In this document: piece after piece, positions 17,337 through 25,724 of the stretch
Layout of the letters: each line of letters starts with the position of its first letter
Position numbering within the stretch: the stretch's first letter is position 1
Assembly: GCA_028281495.1 (NCBI GenBank)
Contig: JANQJU010000017.1
Span: forward strand, 109,109-173,108
DNA: 64,000 bases
Direction of reading: 5' to 3'
From: SAR324 cluster bacterium
Lineage (GTDB): Bacteria; SAR324; NAC60-12
Translations under genes and position numbers: made by a program
The notes under the pieces: model-generated
Database searches by the model: none
Seen by the model: the letters and a program-made list of their open reading frames with translations, nothing else
What the model was told of the DNA's origin: nothing

Positions 17337-17765
17337 ATGGCTCAACCTGTCAAACTGCTCATCGTGGATGATGAGCCAGTCATCCTAAAATCCTTATCAG
17401 CCTTATTTGAATCGACTGGCTATACAATCTATTGCGCCTCTAGCGCTCAAGAGGCCATTCAACTCATGGAGCAAGAACTTTGTCATATCGTCGTTTCTGA
17501 CATTAAAATGCCCAATATGACGGGGAACGAGCTGCTTCGCTACCTCAAAGATATCAATCCGATGTGCCAAGTGATCATGATGACCGGATATTCGACGATG
17601 GAATATGTGGTGGAGTGCTTGGGAATCGGAGCATGTGATTACTTCCTAAAACCTTTTTCAGATATAAGCTTGTTACAAAGAGCCGTTATTGAGGCTGGAG
17701 AACGAGTCCAACGTTGGTACCAAGTCATGCAAGATACCTTTAAAGTGGGGGTTTCCAATGGATGA
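17337..17765 (+). CDS. single-domain response regulator
   Basis: A 142-residue receiver with acidic pair in IVDDEP, phospho-Asp ~55 in VSDIKMPNMTG, Thr in MMTGYS and Lys in LKPF. After the receiver (~1-120) comes only a short amphipathic tail, so no DNA-binding or enzyme domain is present. Its sequence is nearer to receivers of NtrC/HD-GYP type than to CheY. The last 8 bp overlap the start of cheA, so the two are translationally coupled and this is probably a second CheA phosphotransfer partner. Confidence 0.88.
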   Translation: MAQPVKLLIVDDEPVILKSLSALFESTGYTIYCASSAQEAIQLMEQELCHIVVSDIKMPNMTGNELLRYLKDINPMCQVIMMTGYSTMEYVVECLGIGACDYFLKPFSDISLLQRAVIEAGERVQRWYQVMQDTFKVGVSNG

Positions 17766-20700
17766 GGAATTACAGGAAATGATTGCGGGCTTCGTGGAAG
17801 ATTGCCGCGAAGGTTTCGAATCTATGGAAGATGATTTGATCGCAATGGAGGACGATCCCGAAAACCCATCCATTATGAACAATCTTTTCCGGGTCATGCA
17901 TACCTTGAAAGGAACTGCTGGTTTTATGGGATTGAATGAAATTCAATCCTTTGCTCATAAAATGGAGTCGGTTTTCGACTTGGTTCGCCAAGAAAAAATG
18001 CACTTGACTCCTAAGCTTCTTGATTTTCTCCTGCCTGCTATTGATAAGCTCAAAGCGATGGTTTTTGGACAGGTGGGTGAATGTGAGATACCCGATGGCA
18101 CCCAAGATATTGCAATCCTAGAACGAATTATTGAAACCTGCTCGGATGCCGTCCTTTCGGATGACGGTGACTTAGTCGAACCTTCTTCCACTCCTAAAGA
18201 AGCGCCGCCCCAAGAAGCCATTGAACCGCCAAAAGAAAGTGTTGAACCCCCTCCAGCAAGTGAAGATGGTATTGATTTCGATGCCATCCTGGCTGAGCAC
18301 GGCGCAGCAGTCCCCACTCCTGAAACAACAAAGCAAACAGAAGTAGTCGAAGAACCTCAGGAAACAAGCGAAGAAGAAATCGATTTCGATGCCATTATGG
18401 CCGAACATGGAGCCAATGTTCCCGTCCCGCAACAAGATGCTCCACCAGAACCTCCATCCGCTCCCTCTCCCCCAATATCTGCTCCTGAACCGGATATCCC
18501 TCCTGCGCCGAATGGTCCGCCGGAAGGAGCTTCTCCCGAGCTGCTTCAGCAGTTCGTTGTGGAAGCAGAAGAACATCTCGAGACCATTGAAGAAAGTTTG
18601 TTGGCATTGGAGGAAGACCCTCATGGTAAAGAGCCGATTGCAGCGTTTTTCCGCGCGGTGCACTCTATCAAGGGAACAGCTGGCTATGTGAACTTAAAGC
18701 ATATCGAAATTCTCTCCCATCGAATCGAGAACATTTTTGATAATCTACGCAAAGAAACTTTGACCTATACCAAAGAGATCGGTGATGTCGTTTTTAAGAG
18801 TATCGACATGCTCCGAACTATGGTGTTTTACATCAAAATCGAAGATTACTCACAATCGGTGGATATCAAAGATCAAGTCAGACATCTCGAATCCATTGCT
18901 GCTGGAGAAAAACCGGCCGTCTCTCTACCAGAAACCAAAAAATCCAGTGGAGCAGACCAAGATAAACTCGCGACTTTTTTGGCGGGTGCTCAACAGCAAG
19001 TCGAGTTGTTGAAGCTCTATGGCGAAGAAATGCTGCAAGGGCCTTTGAATGAACATGATTTGATCACATTGCACCGATCCCTGAAAACACTCAATGCCGG
19101 GGCAAAGTATTGCGAGTTGCTTTCTCTAGAAAAAGCAATCAGTGATTATGAAGAGATGCTGCTGAAAATTTTGGGTGGAGAAATTGAACAGACCACAGCA
19201 TTGATTATCGACAGCTTAAAACCACTCAATCAAAAAATTATTGATGAAATTTACGAGTTGCGAGGAGAACCAAAGGCGGCGGAGCAACCAAAGCCAGAAC
19301 CCACTCCTCCACCTCAAGCAGTGGCAAAACCTCCAGCTATGGAATCGCAAACCGCTCCGCCTCCTCCACCGGAACCCGTCTTCCAATCAGAACCTGAGCC
19401 TGAACCTCCCCCTCCCTTAGAGACAGCACCTGTTCCAGCTCCTGCTCCCCAGCCTGCCGGCCCTCCGGTTGTTTCTGCAAAAGCAAAAGCGCAACAACGG
19501 GCAGCCCGACAAATCACTAACAAGCCGGTTGGACAACAAGAAGCCGAAGGGAAATCTTCCGCTCCAGCAGAGTCTAAGACCATGCGTGTCGATGCCAGTC
19601 GTCTGGATCGTTTTATGAATCTGATTGGAGAATTGATCATCGCTCGCAATGCCTTCAAACATTTGGCCGATACAATGGACGAATCCCGTAGCATCGCGGA
19701 TATCATCCAGGACGTTCGACAAATCGAGAATAACATCAGCCGGATTTCTGACAATCTGCAGGACAATTTGATGGAGATGCGGCTGGTTCAGGTCAAGACA
19801 GTTTTTCAAAGAATGCCCCGAATAGTCCGTGATATTTCACGAAAGACGAACAAAAAAATTGCTCTACAAATGGTAGGTGAATCCACGGAAGTGGATAAAA
19901 GCATCGTTGAAGAAATTGGGGATCCTTTGGTGCATATTATTCGCAATAGCTGCGACCACGGTATTGAAGCTCCTGATGCTCGGAAGTCGGCAGGTAAAAA
20001 TGAGCAGGGAACCATTGTTCTGAAAGCCGGACATATGGGCAGCTTCATTGCAATTGATATTATCGATGATGGAGGGGGAATTAATCCGACAAAGGTCAAA
20101 ACCGTGGCTGTCAAACGAGGAGTGATCTCCCAAGAAGAGTCGGACCAATTAAACGACGAACAAGCTGTGAATCTGATCTTCGCTCCTGGATTCTCCACCG
20201 CCGAAACGGTTTCTGATATTTCTGGACGAGGCGTGGGTATGGATGTGGTAATGACCAACATCCGCAATATTCAAGGAACGGTTGATGTGACTTCTGAACT
20301 GGGAAAGGGAACCCAAGTTCGTTTGAAGCTTCCTTTAACTTTGGCAGTGATTGAAGCCTTGGTCGTCGGTGTGAATGGAACTCAATATGCTGTTCCTTTG
20401 GACGCCATCAAAGAAACTGTACAAATCAGCGCCACTGCTGTCAAAACTCTGAAAGAAAAGTCAGCCTTGGAGCTTCGTGGGGAAATTTTAGGAGTCACCC
20501 CTCTTACCGAATTGCTCGATCTGACCACTACCTATGAGTATGACGAAGACGAGGAAGAAGATGATGGGTCCAACGATAAAAAAATGGCTATTGTCGTATT
20601 GAGTGTGAATGATCGTGAAATTGGTATCGCTGTAGATCGATTGTACAATCAGCAAGAAATTGTCGTAAAACCACTAGAAGATTACCTCGCCTCTATTCCC

Positions 20701-20790
20701 GGCCTAAAAGGATCTACCATCATGGGCGACGGACAAGTCGTTCTTATATTAGAACCTAATGAATTGATGGAATTGGCAACCTCCGCCTGA
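17758..20790 (+). CDS. cheA: CheA-type histidine kinase with multiple Hpt domains
   Basis: Start chosen at ATG 17758 (GGGG upstream, 8-bp overlap with the preceding receiver gene); an upstream in-frame start at 17689 lies inside that gene. The protein has 1010 residues, longer than the usual ~650-750. Hpt1 at ~1-110 with His48 in MHTLKGTAGF; a Pro/Glu-rich linker with two copies of an IDFDAI-AEHG motif; Hpt2 at ~260-375 with His302 in VHSIKGTAGY; a third Hpt-like helical block at ~400-500 where the aligned position appears to be Arg (HRSLKTLNAG); a long Pro-rich linker; dimerisation domain from ~609; HATPase ~680-860 with NSCDHGIE, DDGGGI and GRGVGMD; C-terminal CheW-like domain ~862-1010. 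It should autophosphorylate and pass phosphate to CheY, CheB and the coupled receiver. Confidence 0.95.
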   Translation: MDEELQEMIAGFVEDCREGFESMEDDLIAMEDDPENPSIMNNLFRVMHTLKGTAGFMGLNEIQSFAHKMESVFDLVRQEKMHLTPKLLDFLLPAIDKLKAMVFGQVGECEIPDGTQDIAILERIIETCSDAVLSDDGDLVEPSSTPKEAPPQEAIEPPKESVEPPPASEDGIDFDAILAEHGAAVPTPETTKQTEVVEEPQETSEEEIDFDAIMAEHGANVPVPQQDAPPEPPSAPSPPISAPEPDIPPAPNGPPEGASPELLQQFVVEAEEHLETIEESLLALEEDPHGKEPIAAFFRAVHSIKGTAGYVNLKHIEILSHRIENIFDNLRKETLTYTKEIGDVVFKSIDMLRTMVFYIKIEDYSQSVDIKDQVRHLESIAAGEKPAVSLPETKKSSGADQDKLATFLAGAQQQVELLKLYGEEMLQGPLNEHDLITLHRSLKTLNAGAKYCELLSLEKAISDYEEMLLKILGGEIEQTTALIIDSLKPLNQKIIDEIYELRGEPKAAEQPKPEPTPPPQAVAKPPAMESQTAPPPPPEPVFQSEPEPEPPPPLETAPVPAPAPQPAGPPVVSAKAKAQQRAARQITNKPVGQQEAEGKSSAPAESKTMRVDASRLDRFMNLIGELIIARNAFKHLADTMDESRSIADIIQDVRQIENNISRISDNLQDNLMEMRLVQVKTVFQRMPRIVRDISRKTNKKIALQMVGESTEVDKSIVEEIGDPLVHIIRNSCDHGIEAPDARKSAGKNEQGTIVLKAGHMGSFIAIDIIDDGGGINPTKVKTVAVKRGVISQEESDQLNDEQAVNLIFAPGFSTAETVSDISGRGVGMDVVMTNIRNIQGTVDVTSELGKGTQVRLKLPLTLAVIEALVVGVNGTQYAVPLDAIKETVQISATAVKTLKEKSALELRGEILGVTPLTELLDLTTTYEYDEDEEEDDGSNDKKMAIVVLSVNDREIGIAVDRLYNQQEIVVKPLEDYLASIPGLKGSTIMGDGQVVLILEPNELMELATSA
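18271..18414 (+). repeat. duplicated linker motif inside cheA
   Basis: Two copies of a motif reading IDFDAILAEHGA and IDFDAIMAEHGA start at 18271 and 18379, a 108-bp (36-codon) period, in the disordered linker between Hpt1 and Hpt2. The motif is conserved while the flanking Pro/Glu sequence drifts, which suggests selection on a short docking peptide. Confidence 0.75.
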
Positions 20791-21060
20791 TTCTGAATAA
20801 CGGCCCCCCTCTCTCTACTGCGCAAATAATTTAATCTATTTCTTGAGGAAAATTCTTCACCTAACGTCTAAATTTAATACTAAAATTCTGCCAGGTCTTT
20901 AATTTCATTAATCCTTTCAGAGAATTTCTTCCGAGAATATATTTAAAAATTAGTGAAATGGTTCACTGTGCAAATTAGAAAGTTTCACTGCTAAAACTAT
21001 GAGGTGTTGCCACAAAATAGCGTAATGACGTTAATAGCTTAACCCTTATGGAGCAGTGTC

Positions 21061-21360
21061 ATGTCTATAAAAAAACAACCAAAGCCATTATTGATTTACC
21101 CGGAAACTCGGCAATGGGTAGAAACGAGATTGGAAAAACCCTTCAATTCCGAGGCATTCGAATTATTGCTCGTTCCCTGCGAACACAGGGCTTCTGAATG
21201 GTATTGGCGTATGGCAGAATTAGTTCAGCAAGCAGGAATTGTTCACTCAGATCAAAACTCGTCCTTAGCTGTTAACCCAAATGAATTTGAAGGGCTAGGT
21301 CAGAACGAGACGGAAATATTAGAAGAAGAAATCGATCAAGGTCTGGGAAGGGATGCCTGA
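21061..21360 (+). CDS. 99-residue protein of unknown function
   Basis: I do not recognise this family. GGAG lies 8 bp before the ATG. The N-terminal half is basic and aromatic (YPETRQWVETRLEKPF, ASEWYWRMAEL); the C-terminal third is acidic (ETEILEEEIDQGLG). No signal peptide or membrane segment is seen. It follows cheA by 270 bp of AT-rich sequence with no obvious promoter hexamers, and converges on the caspase-like gene 22 bp away. Coding potential rests on the start site, unbroken length and normal composition. Confidence 0.6.
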   Translation: MSIKKQPKPLLIYPETRQWVETRLEKPFNSEAFELLLVPCEHRASEWYWRMAELVQQAGIVHSDQNSSLAVNPNEFEGLGQNETEILEEEIDQGLGRDA

Positions 21361-21382
21361 AGCACTGAATGCCATTTTGTCT

Positions 21383-23389
21383 TCATTCTTCCAGCCCAAT
21401 TGAAATTCCTATCGTAAGGCTGCCTTCGTTGGTCACTTTGCGTACTTGTGCTTCATCAAGTTCATAGAGGGAACCATTCACCAAATCGAAGGGAAGAAAA
21501 CATACATTGGCCATCGGATTGATTCGCCAAATTTCCTGTTTGAACTTAAAACCAAACGGGATGCACAGTTGTAGGCTTGTGGAATCGAGCAAATCGTGAT
21601 CAAGGAAATCGTGATAACGGCTGTGCTGTACACGGGTTTCAAGCCCTACATACAAAACCTCCCAAAAACGGTATTCCACAAATAACGCGCCACTGAGAAA
21701 TTCCCCAACCATTGAGGAGTGTTGAGATTGGATATCTGCTACTTGCTGCTCTTGTTCATGGTAGGTACCAAGATTGACCCGCCAACCTTGTTCCAATTCG
21801 GCTCTTTTCCGAGTCTCTTGTAGTTGTAAACCTGTACCGAATAAACGGCTAATGACCGTGCGGTCTTGGTCATCAAAATGTTGGATGGTTTCTCGGTAAG
21901 AATGCAAACCAAAGTTCCACCAGCGAGTTTGGGGAATTTGGGCGATGGTTTCTCCTACAGAACGCTCTTCTTGCCGAATGAAAAAAAATTCACCGCCTTC
22001 TTCATCATCGACTTTCAGACGGGCATAGTGGGGTGTCTGTGATTCACCTTCGTTTTTCACAGCTTTACGAATCTCAACCGCCAATTCCGAAGCACTCAAA
22101 GGAGCCATGCGCGGTTTGTTTAAGAGATCGAGAAACTTTTTGGCAAACACAGAATGCTTTCGACCTCCTCCATCATCCTTGACGGTTTCGTCAAAGTCTC
22201 CTGACGTGATGATTTGACGACTCTTTTTTTGCATCAGTTCAGTGAAGTACAGGCTATATAGTTCCGGAATTTGCCCGCGGCTTTGCCGAACCAAATCCCC
22301 ACTAAAACAAGAATCGACCATAAGTAGCGTGTGTTTACTAGGAATGGCCATCACCTTGCCCAAAATCACATTCGTATTGATAAATTGGGCTTCGGTTTCC
22401 AGAGACCCTGCATCTTTAGGCAACCAATATCCCAAGTTGGCCGTGTAATCAAAGTGGCCATGCCCCGCGTAGTAAACAAAGAGATTGGTGAGCTCATCGG
22501 ACTTTTCTCGCATCTCTCGGAATGCCCCAAAGATATCCGCCTGTGTGGGGTTTTTGAGCAATAAGATATCTTCAGGCCGGAATTGATAATGCCGAATCAA
22601 TACCTTGCGAATGGCCGTGACGTCGTTGATCGGGTTTTTCAAGGGTTGCCATTCCGGCGCATCATACTCGTTGATCCCAATCAAAATGGCCATATTTCGC
22701 AACTGGGGCAATTGCTGGCGGATACGGCGCAGACTTTCGGCTACTTCATTGTCTACCTGTTCCGGTGTCACGCGTTCCCAAGCTTCGTGACGCAAACGTT
22801 CAAAGGTCGGATTAGCAGGGTCGGTTTGACGCAGACGTTCCAAAAGCCAAGCCACTCGAACTGGCATTTGTTGCTGTTCGTACCATGCCGCTGTCGCTAA
22901 TAGTTTGTTGGGAGCAATGTCTTTGGCATCCGCTTCCTGGACTTGTATTAAGGTGTTCCATGTGTTGTTGAAAAGCGTTGTATTGTCGAGATCGGAAGGC
23001 AGTTGCTCGCCACGAGGAAAATTGCTGGCAACCATCTGTCTCGGGGAACTGATTCGCTTTAGAAAGAGGAGTATTTTTGAAAAAAATACCGAACGCTTGT
23101 TGAACTCCGTTTCCAGCTCGTAGCGTCCCGGCCCCAATAAAGTGAGTAACCGCTCTCCTCGCTGCACGTGCAATTCACTGTTTTCACCCAGCTCTACATA
23201 ATCGGCCTCTCGTAAGGTCAGGGATTCACTGGTCGATATATCCTGGGTCGCTCCATCCTGATGTATCACCCGGATGGGACCATAATGAGCTATCACGGAA
23301 ATGAGTGTTTGGCCTTGGACAATGAAACCTGAGAAACATAATGTAATGAGCAGAAACAGTCTGAGCATTTTCCTAGATACCTTTTTCAT
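21383..23389 (-). CDS. exported FecR-like / caspase-like (C14) protein
   Basis: A 668-residue protein with a signal peptide (~1-26, ending near VQGQ). Next is a FecR-like segment (~28-105, ADYVELGENSELHV). A caspase/metacaspase-type peptidase domain (~225-460) carries the catalytic dyad His ~310 in YYAGHGHF and Cys ~360 in VDSCFSGD. The last ~180 residues are rich in alternating aromatic/polar strands (LSGALFVEYRFWEVLYVGLE, FGFKFKQ) and end in GISIGLEE, resembling a small outer-membrane barrel or beta-sandwich. Caspase-family proteases cleave after Arg, Lys or Asp; the substrate here is unknown. An exported location would argue against a simple cytosolic suicide protease. It is divergent from the radical SAM gene. 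Confidence 0.85.
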   Translation of the reverse strand: MKKVSRKMLRLFLLITLCFSGFIVQGQTLISVIAHYGPIRVIHQDGATQDISTSESLTLREADYVELGENSELHVQRGERLLTLLGPGRYELETEFNKRSVFFSKILLFLKRISSPRQMVASNFPRGEQLPSDLDNTTLFNNTWNTLIQVQEADAKDIAPNKLLATAAWYEQQQMPVRVAWLLERLRQTDPANPTFERLRHEAWERVTPEQVDNEVAESLRRIRQQLPQLRNMAILIGINEYDAPEWQPLKNPINDVTAIRKVLIRHYQFRPEDILLLKNPTQADIFGAFREMREKSDELTNLFVYYAGHGHFDYTANLGYWLPKDAGSLETEAQFINTNVILGKVMAIPSKHTLLMVDSCFSGDLVRQSRGQIPELYSLYFTELMQKKSRQIITSGDFDETVKDDGGGRKHSVFAKKFLDLLNKPRMAPLSASELAVEIRKAVKNEGESQTPHYARLKVDDEEGGEFFFIRQEERSVGETIAQIPQTRWWNFGLHSYRETIQHFDDQDRTVISRLFGTGLQLQETRKRAELEQGWRVNLGTYHEQEQQVADIQSQHSSMVGEFLSGALFVEYRFWEVLYVGLETRVQHSRYHDFLDHDLLDSTSLQLCIPFGFKFKQEIWRINPMANVCFLPFDLVNGSLYELDEAQVRKVTNEGSLTIGISIGLEE

Positions 23390-23456
23390 GTATTCTACGA
23401 CGCATGAACTGCCCCGTTTTCCAACAGGGTATTTATAAACTCGTTCTTGCCTGAGA

Positions 23457-23489
23457 TTGGAAAGCAGTCTTCAAAAACTGCACTTCCAA
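23457..23489. repeat. interrupted inverted repeat in divergent promoter region
   Basis: Arms TTGGAA-a-GCAGT and ACTGC-ac-TTCCAA surround an 8-base centre. It sits midway between the divergent caspase-like and radical SAM genes, about 68 and 60 bp from their starts. It could be a regulator-binding site or a transcript hairpin; no U-run follows on the + strand. Confidence 0.45.
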
Positions 23490-23548
23490 TTTCCAATTTA
23501 AAGTAGGCGGCTAGCCAATTTTTATCAATCTTTATGATGTTTAAATGA

Positions 23549-24571
23549 ATGAGAGAAGCGTTATTTTATAAGTCTTTATCGGGAAGAAAAGTTCAGTGCA
23601 ATCTGTGCCACCACCGATGCCAAATCGAATCAGGACAGCGCGGATTGTGCCATGTTCGGGAAAACCAAGCAGGTCGGCTGATGACCCTTGCACATGGACA
23701 GACCATAGCACAACACGTCGATCCGATTGAAAAAAAACCTTTATTCCATTTTCTTCCCGGTTCCGCGGCCTATTCTATTGCGACCCAAGGTTGTAACTTC
23801 CACTGTGATTACTGCACAAACTGGCACGTTTCTCAGGTGTCTGGAGGCGCTTCCGAGTATTTACAACCCGAATCAGTACCTGAACAGATCGTGACGTCAG
23901 CACTCGAAGCTCAATGTCAGCATCTGGCGTATACCTATGTGGAGCCCACTATTTTCTTTGAATATCTGCAAGAGGTGGCAACGTTGGGTCACCAAGCTAA
24001 GCTTCTGAATGTTTGGAAAACCAATGGTTTCATGACCCCTGAAGTGCTGACCAATTGTCAGCCATTGATGCAAGCGGCCAATGTCGATTTAAAAACATTT
24101 CGCGAGCGCACCTATCGTGAATTTGGAGGTCGACTCACACCCGTCTTGGATGCGATTCACCATATGCAGGCCTTAGGCATCTGGATAGAGATCACCACCG
24201 TGATCATTCCTGGCATCAATGATAGCCGAGACGAGTTGATCGAAATGGCTGAATTTCTAGCAAAAGATGTAAGTGTGGATACACCATGGCATCTCACTCG
24301 ATTTTTTCCGGCATATCGCATGTCTCATATCCCTCCCACTCCCTTAGAAACTCTCCACCAAGCCTATGAAATTGGACGCGAGGCCGGATTGAATTATGTG
24401 TACTTGGGGAACGTATTAGCACGAGAAACACAAGATACCGTCTGTCCTCAATGTCATACTACTGTGATACTCCGCCGAGGATCACAATTGGTAGAAAATA
24501 GTTTGAAAGCCGGAAAATGCCCTCAGTGTGAGACCAAAATTCCTGGGATCTGGAAATCTGATCAGGCATAG
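23549..24571 (+). CDS. AmmeMemoRadiSam-type radical SAM enzyme
   Basis: A 340-residue radical SAM protein. An N-terminal Cys cluster (CNLCHHRCQIESGQRGLC), the 4Fe-4S motif CNFHCDYC at ~90 and the partial TIM barrel match the PflA-like branch annotated as the AmmeMemoRadiSam system radical SAM enzyme. The C-terminus carries a zinc-ribbon-like CPQC...CPQC pair. The family usually occurs with AMMECR1 and Memo domain proteins; neither lies in this window. The substrate is not established. The following 68-residue gene begins 38 bp later, so they may be co-transcribed, but no functional link is evident. Confidence 0.9.
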   Translation: MREALFYKSLSGRKVQCNLCHHRCQIESGQRGLCHVRENQAGRLMTLAHGQTIAQHVDPIEKKPLFHFLPGSAAYSIATQGCNFHCDYCTNWHVSQVSGGASEYLQPESVPEQIVTSALEAQCQHLAYTYVEPTIFFEYLQEVATLGHQAKLLNVWKTNGFMTPEVLTNCQPLMQAANVDLKTFRERTYREFGGRLTPVLDAIHHMQALGIWIEITTVIIPGINDSRDELIEMAEFLAKDVSVDTPWHLTRFFPAYRMSHIPPTPLETLHQAYEIGREAGLNYVYLGNVLARETQDTVCPQCHTTVILRRGSQLVENSLKAGKCPQCETKIPGIWKSDQA

Positions 24572-24609
24572 TTTTGCAGTATCACTGCGTAGGAAATCAG
24601 GAGCTGCCG

Positions 24610-24816
24610 ATGAAAACAAAATTTGTTGAACATCTCCCCGATTTGATCACAGAATCGGACTATCAAGATCCTCCCAATATCCAAAAAGTGAAGGTACGTA
24701 TCCGCGCCACGGAGGACGGAGTGGAGGTCTTGGGAGATAGCATGTACGCTCCGCTTCTCGAACAGTTTCTGGAAGAACTCGAACCAGAAGAGCTTGAACG
24801 CATGTTATGTGGATGA
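24610..24816 (+). CDS. 68-residue acidic protein, first gene of AAA+/MoxR operon
   Basis: Start chosen at ATG 24610 with AGGAG 7 bp upstream; an in-frame TTG at 24574 lacks such a site. The product is small and acidic, with a beta-rich centre (VKVRIRATEDGVEVLGDS) and an acidic helical tail (LEQFLEELEPEELERML). I do not recognise the family. It lies 8 bp before the 299-residue protein, in the same operon as the AAA+ and MoxR genes, so it is probably an accessory subunit or adaptor of that system. Confidence 0.7.
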   Translation: MKTKFVEHLPDLITESDYQDPPNIQKVKVRIRATEDGVEVLGDSMYAPLLEQFLEELEPEELERMLCG

Positions 24817-24824
24817 GATGAAAC

Positions 24825-25724
24825 ATGAGCGCCGTTGATACCGCATTACGTATTCTTAAATGGGCAATACATAGCAACCCACACACCAGCCAACATCATC
24901 GTGTCCCACCTCAAGGAGATGCCCATTTTCCGGAACAGTTGGCCATTCCCTCTGAAGAGGTTCAAGAAGCGCTGGGCACTTTAACGGCGATCACTGCCGC
25001 TCGGCTTCAAATTCACCCCCCTCAATCGGCAGGAATGGGGACTGTCATACTCGCTGCAATGATAGGTATTCGCCAAGCCTCGGAACTTGCACAGCTCCTC
25101 TTTCGAGCTATCCCTCCATCACCTCCACCCCCGACAGAGCGTCTTCCTGTATTTCCCGCAGATTGGGTTGCACGACATGGAGTGGTAGCGCCCGCTTTAA
25201 GGTTTTTATCAGAGTCGATTGCAGAGGATTGCCGTTTGGCATCTCCCCTTACTGCTTTGTTGGAAAGACCTGCTTCCGGCCAAGACAATATGGTGATACA
25301 AATTGTCCAGCACAGCCTATGTCACCCCAATGAACGTGCGGTCCTCATTGCCCATTGGTCTGTACCCACGATAGATCGTCGAGTCAGATCGTGGCGACAG
25401 CAAGTGTTCGACCGTCTCCGGCTTGGAACCCTTACTGAACAATCTTTTGTTTTAGATGTGTACGAAGCCATGATGATTCACTATCGAGCACAAGCCCTTG
25501 CAGAAATTCGTCAGGCTCGTTCGGTTCTGAACGATCCGGCAATAGCTCAGGACGAATCTCGACTTCAGGATGCGCTTGCGATTGCACAATGGTGGTCCCC
25601 GCTGTGGGCAATGGAACGGGCCGATGTGAATGCTTTGCGAAAACGCCGATACTTGGGTTACGACTATCGAGAGGGCCTTGCGTTGTTCCGTCTCTCCCAA
25701 AAACTGACAGGAGATCTTTTATGA
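24825..25724 (+). CDS. 299-residue helical protein of AAA+/MoxR operon
   Basis: Not recognised with certainty. The sequence is mostly helical with a Pro-rich break (IPPSPPPPTE at ~97-106) and no catalytic signature, signal peptide or membrane helix. The C-terminal half is amphipathic with Arg- and Trp-rich segments. Position directly before the double AAA+ gene, with a 4-bp ATGA overlap (25721-25724), indicates translational coupling and probable complex formation. By position and type it corresponds to one of the accessory X proteins in FtsH/MoxR ternary conflict systems; a profile search would be needed to say which. Confidence 0.72.
   Translation: MSAVDTALRILKWAIHSNPHTSQHHRVPPQGDAHFPEQLAIPSEEVQEALGTLTAITAARLQIHPPQSAGMGTVILAAMIGIRQASELAQLLFRAIPPSPPPPTERLPVFPADWVARHGVVAPALRFLSESIAEDCRLASPLTALLERPASGQDNMVIQIVQHSLCHPNERAVLIAHWSVPTIDRRVRSWRQQVFDRLRLGTLTEQSFVLDVYEAMMIHYRAQALAEIRQARSVLNDPAIAQDESRLQDALAIAQWWSPLWAMERADVNALRKRRYLGYDYREGLALFRLSQKLTGDLL

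Noticed and set aside
17689..17757. Upstream start for cheA
   Set aside because: It would add a basic segment inside the coupled receiver gene; ATG 17758 puts the Hpt His at residue 48, as in standard CheA.
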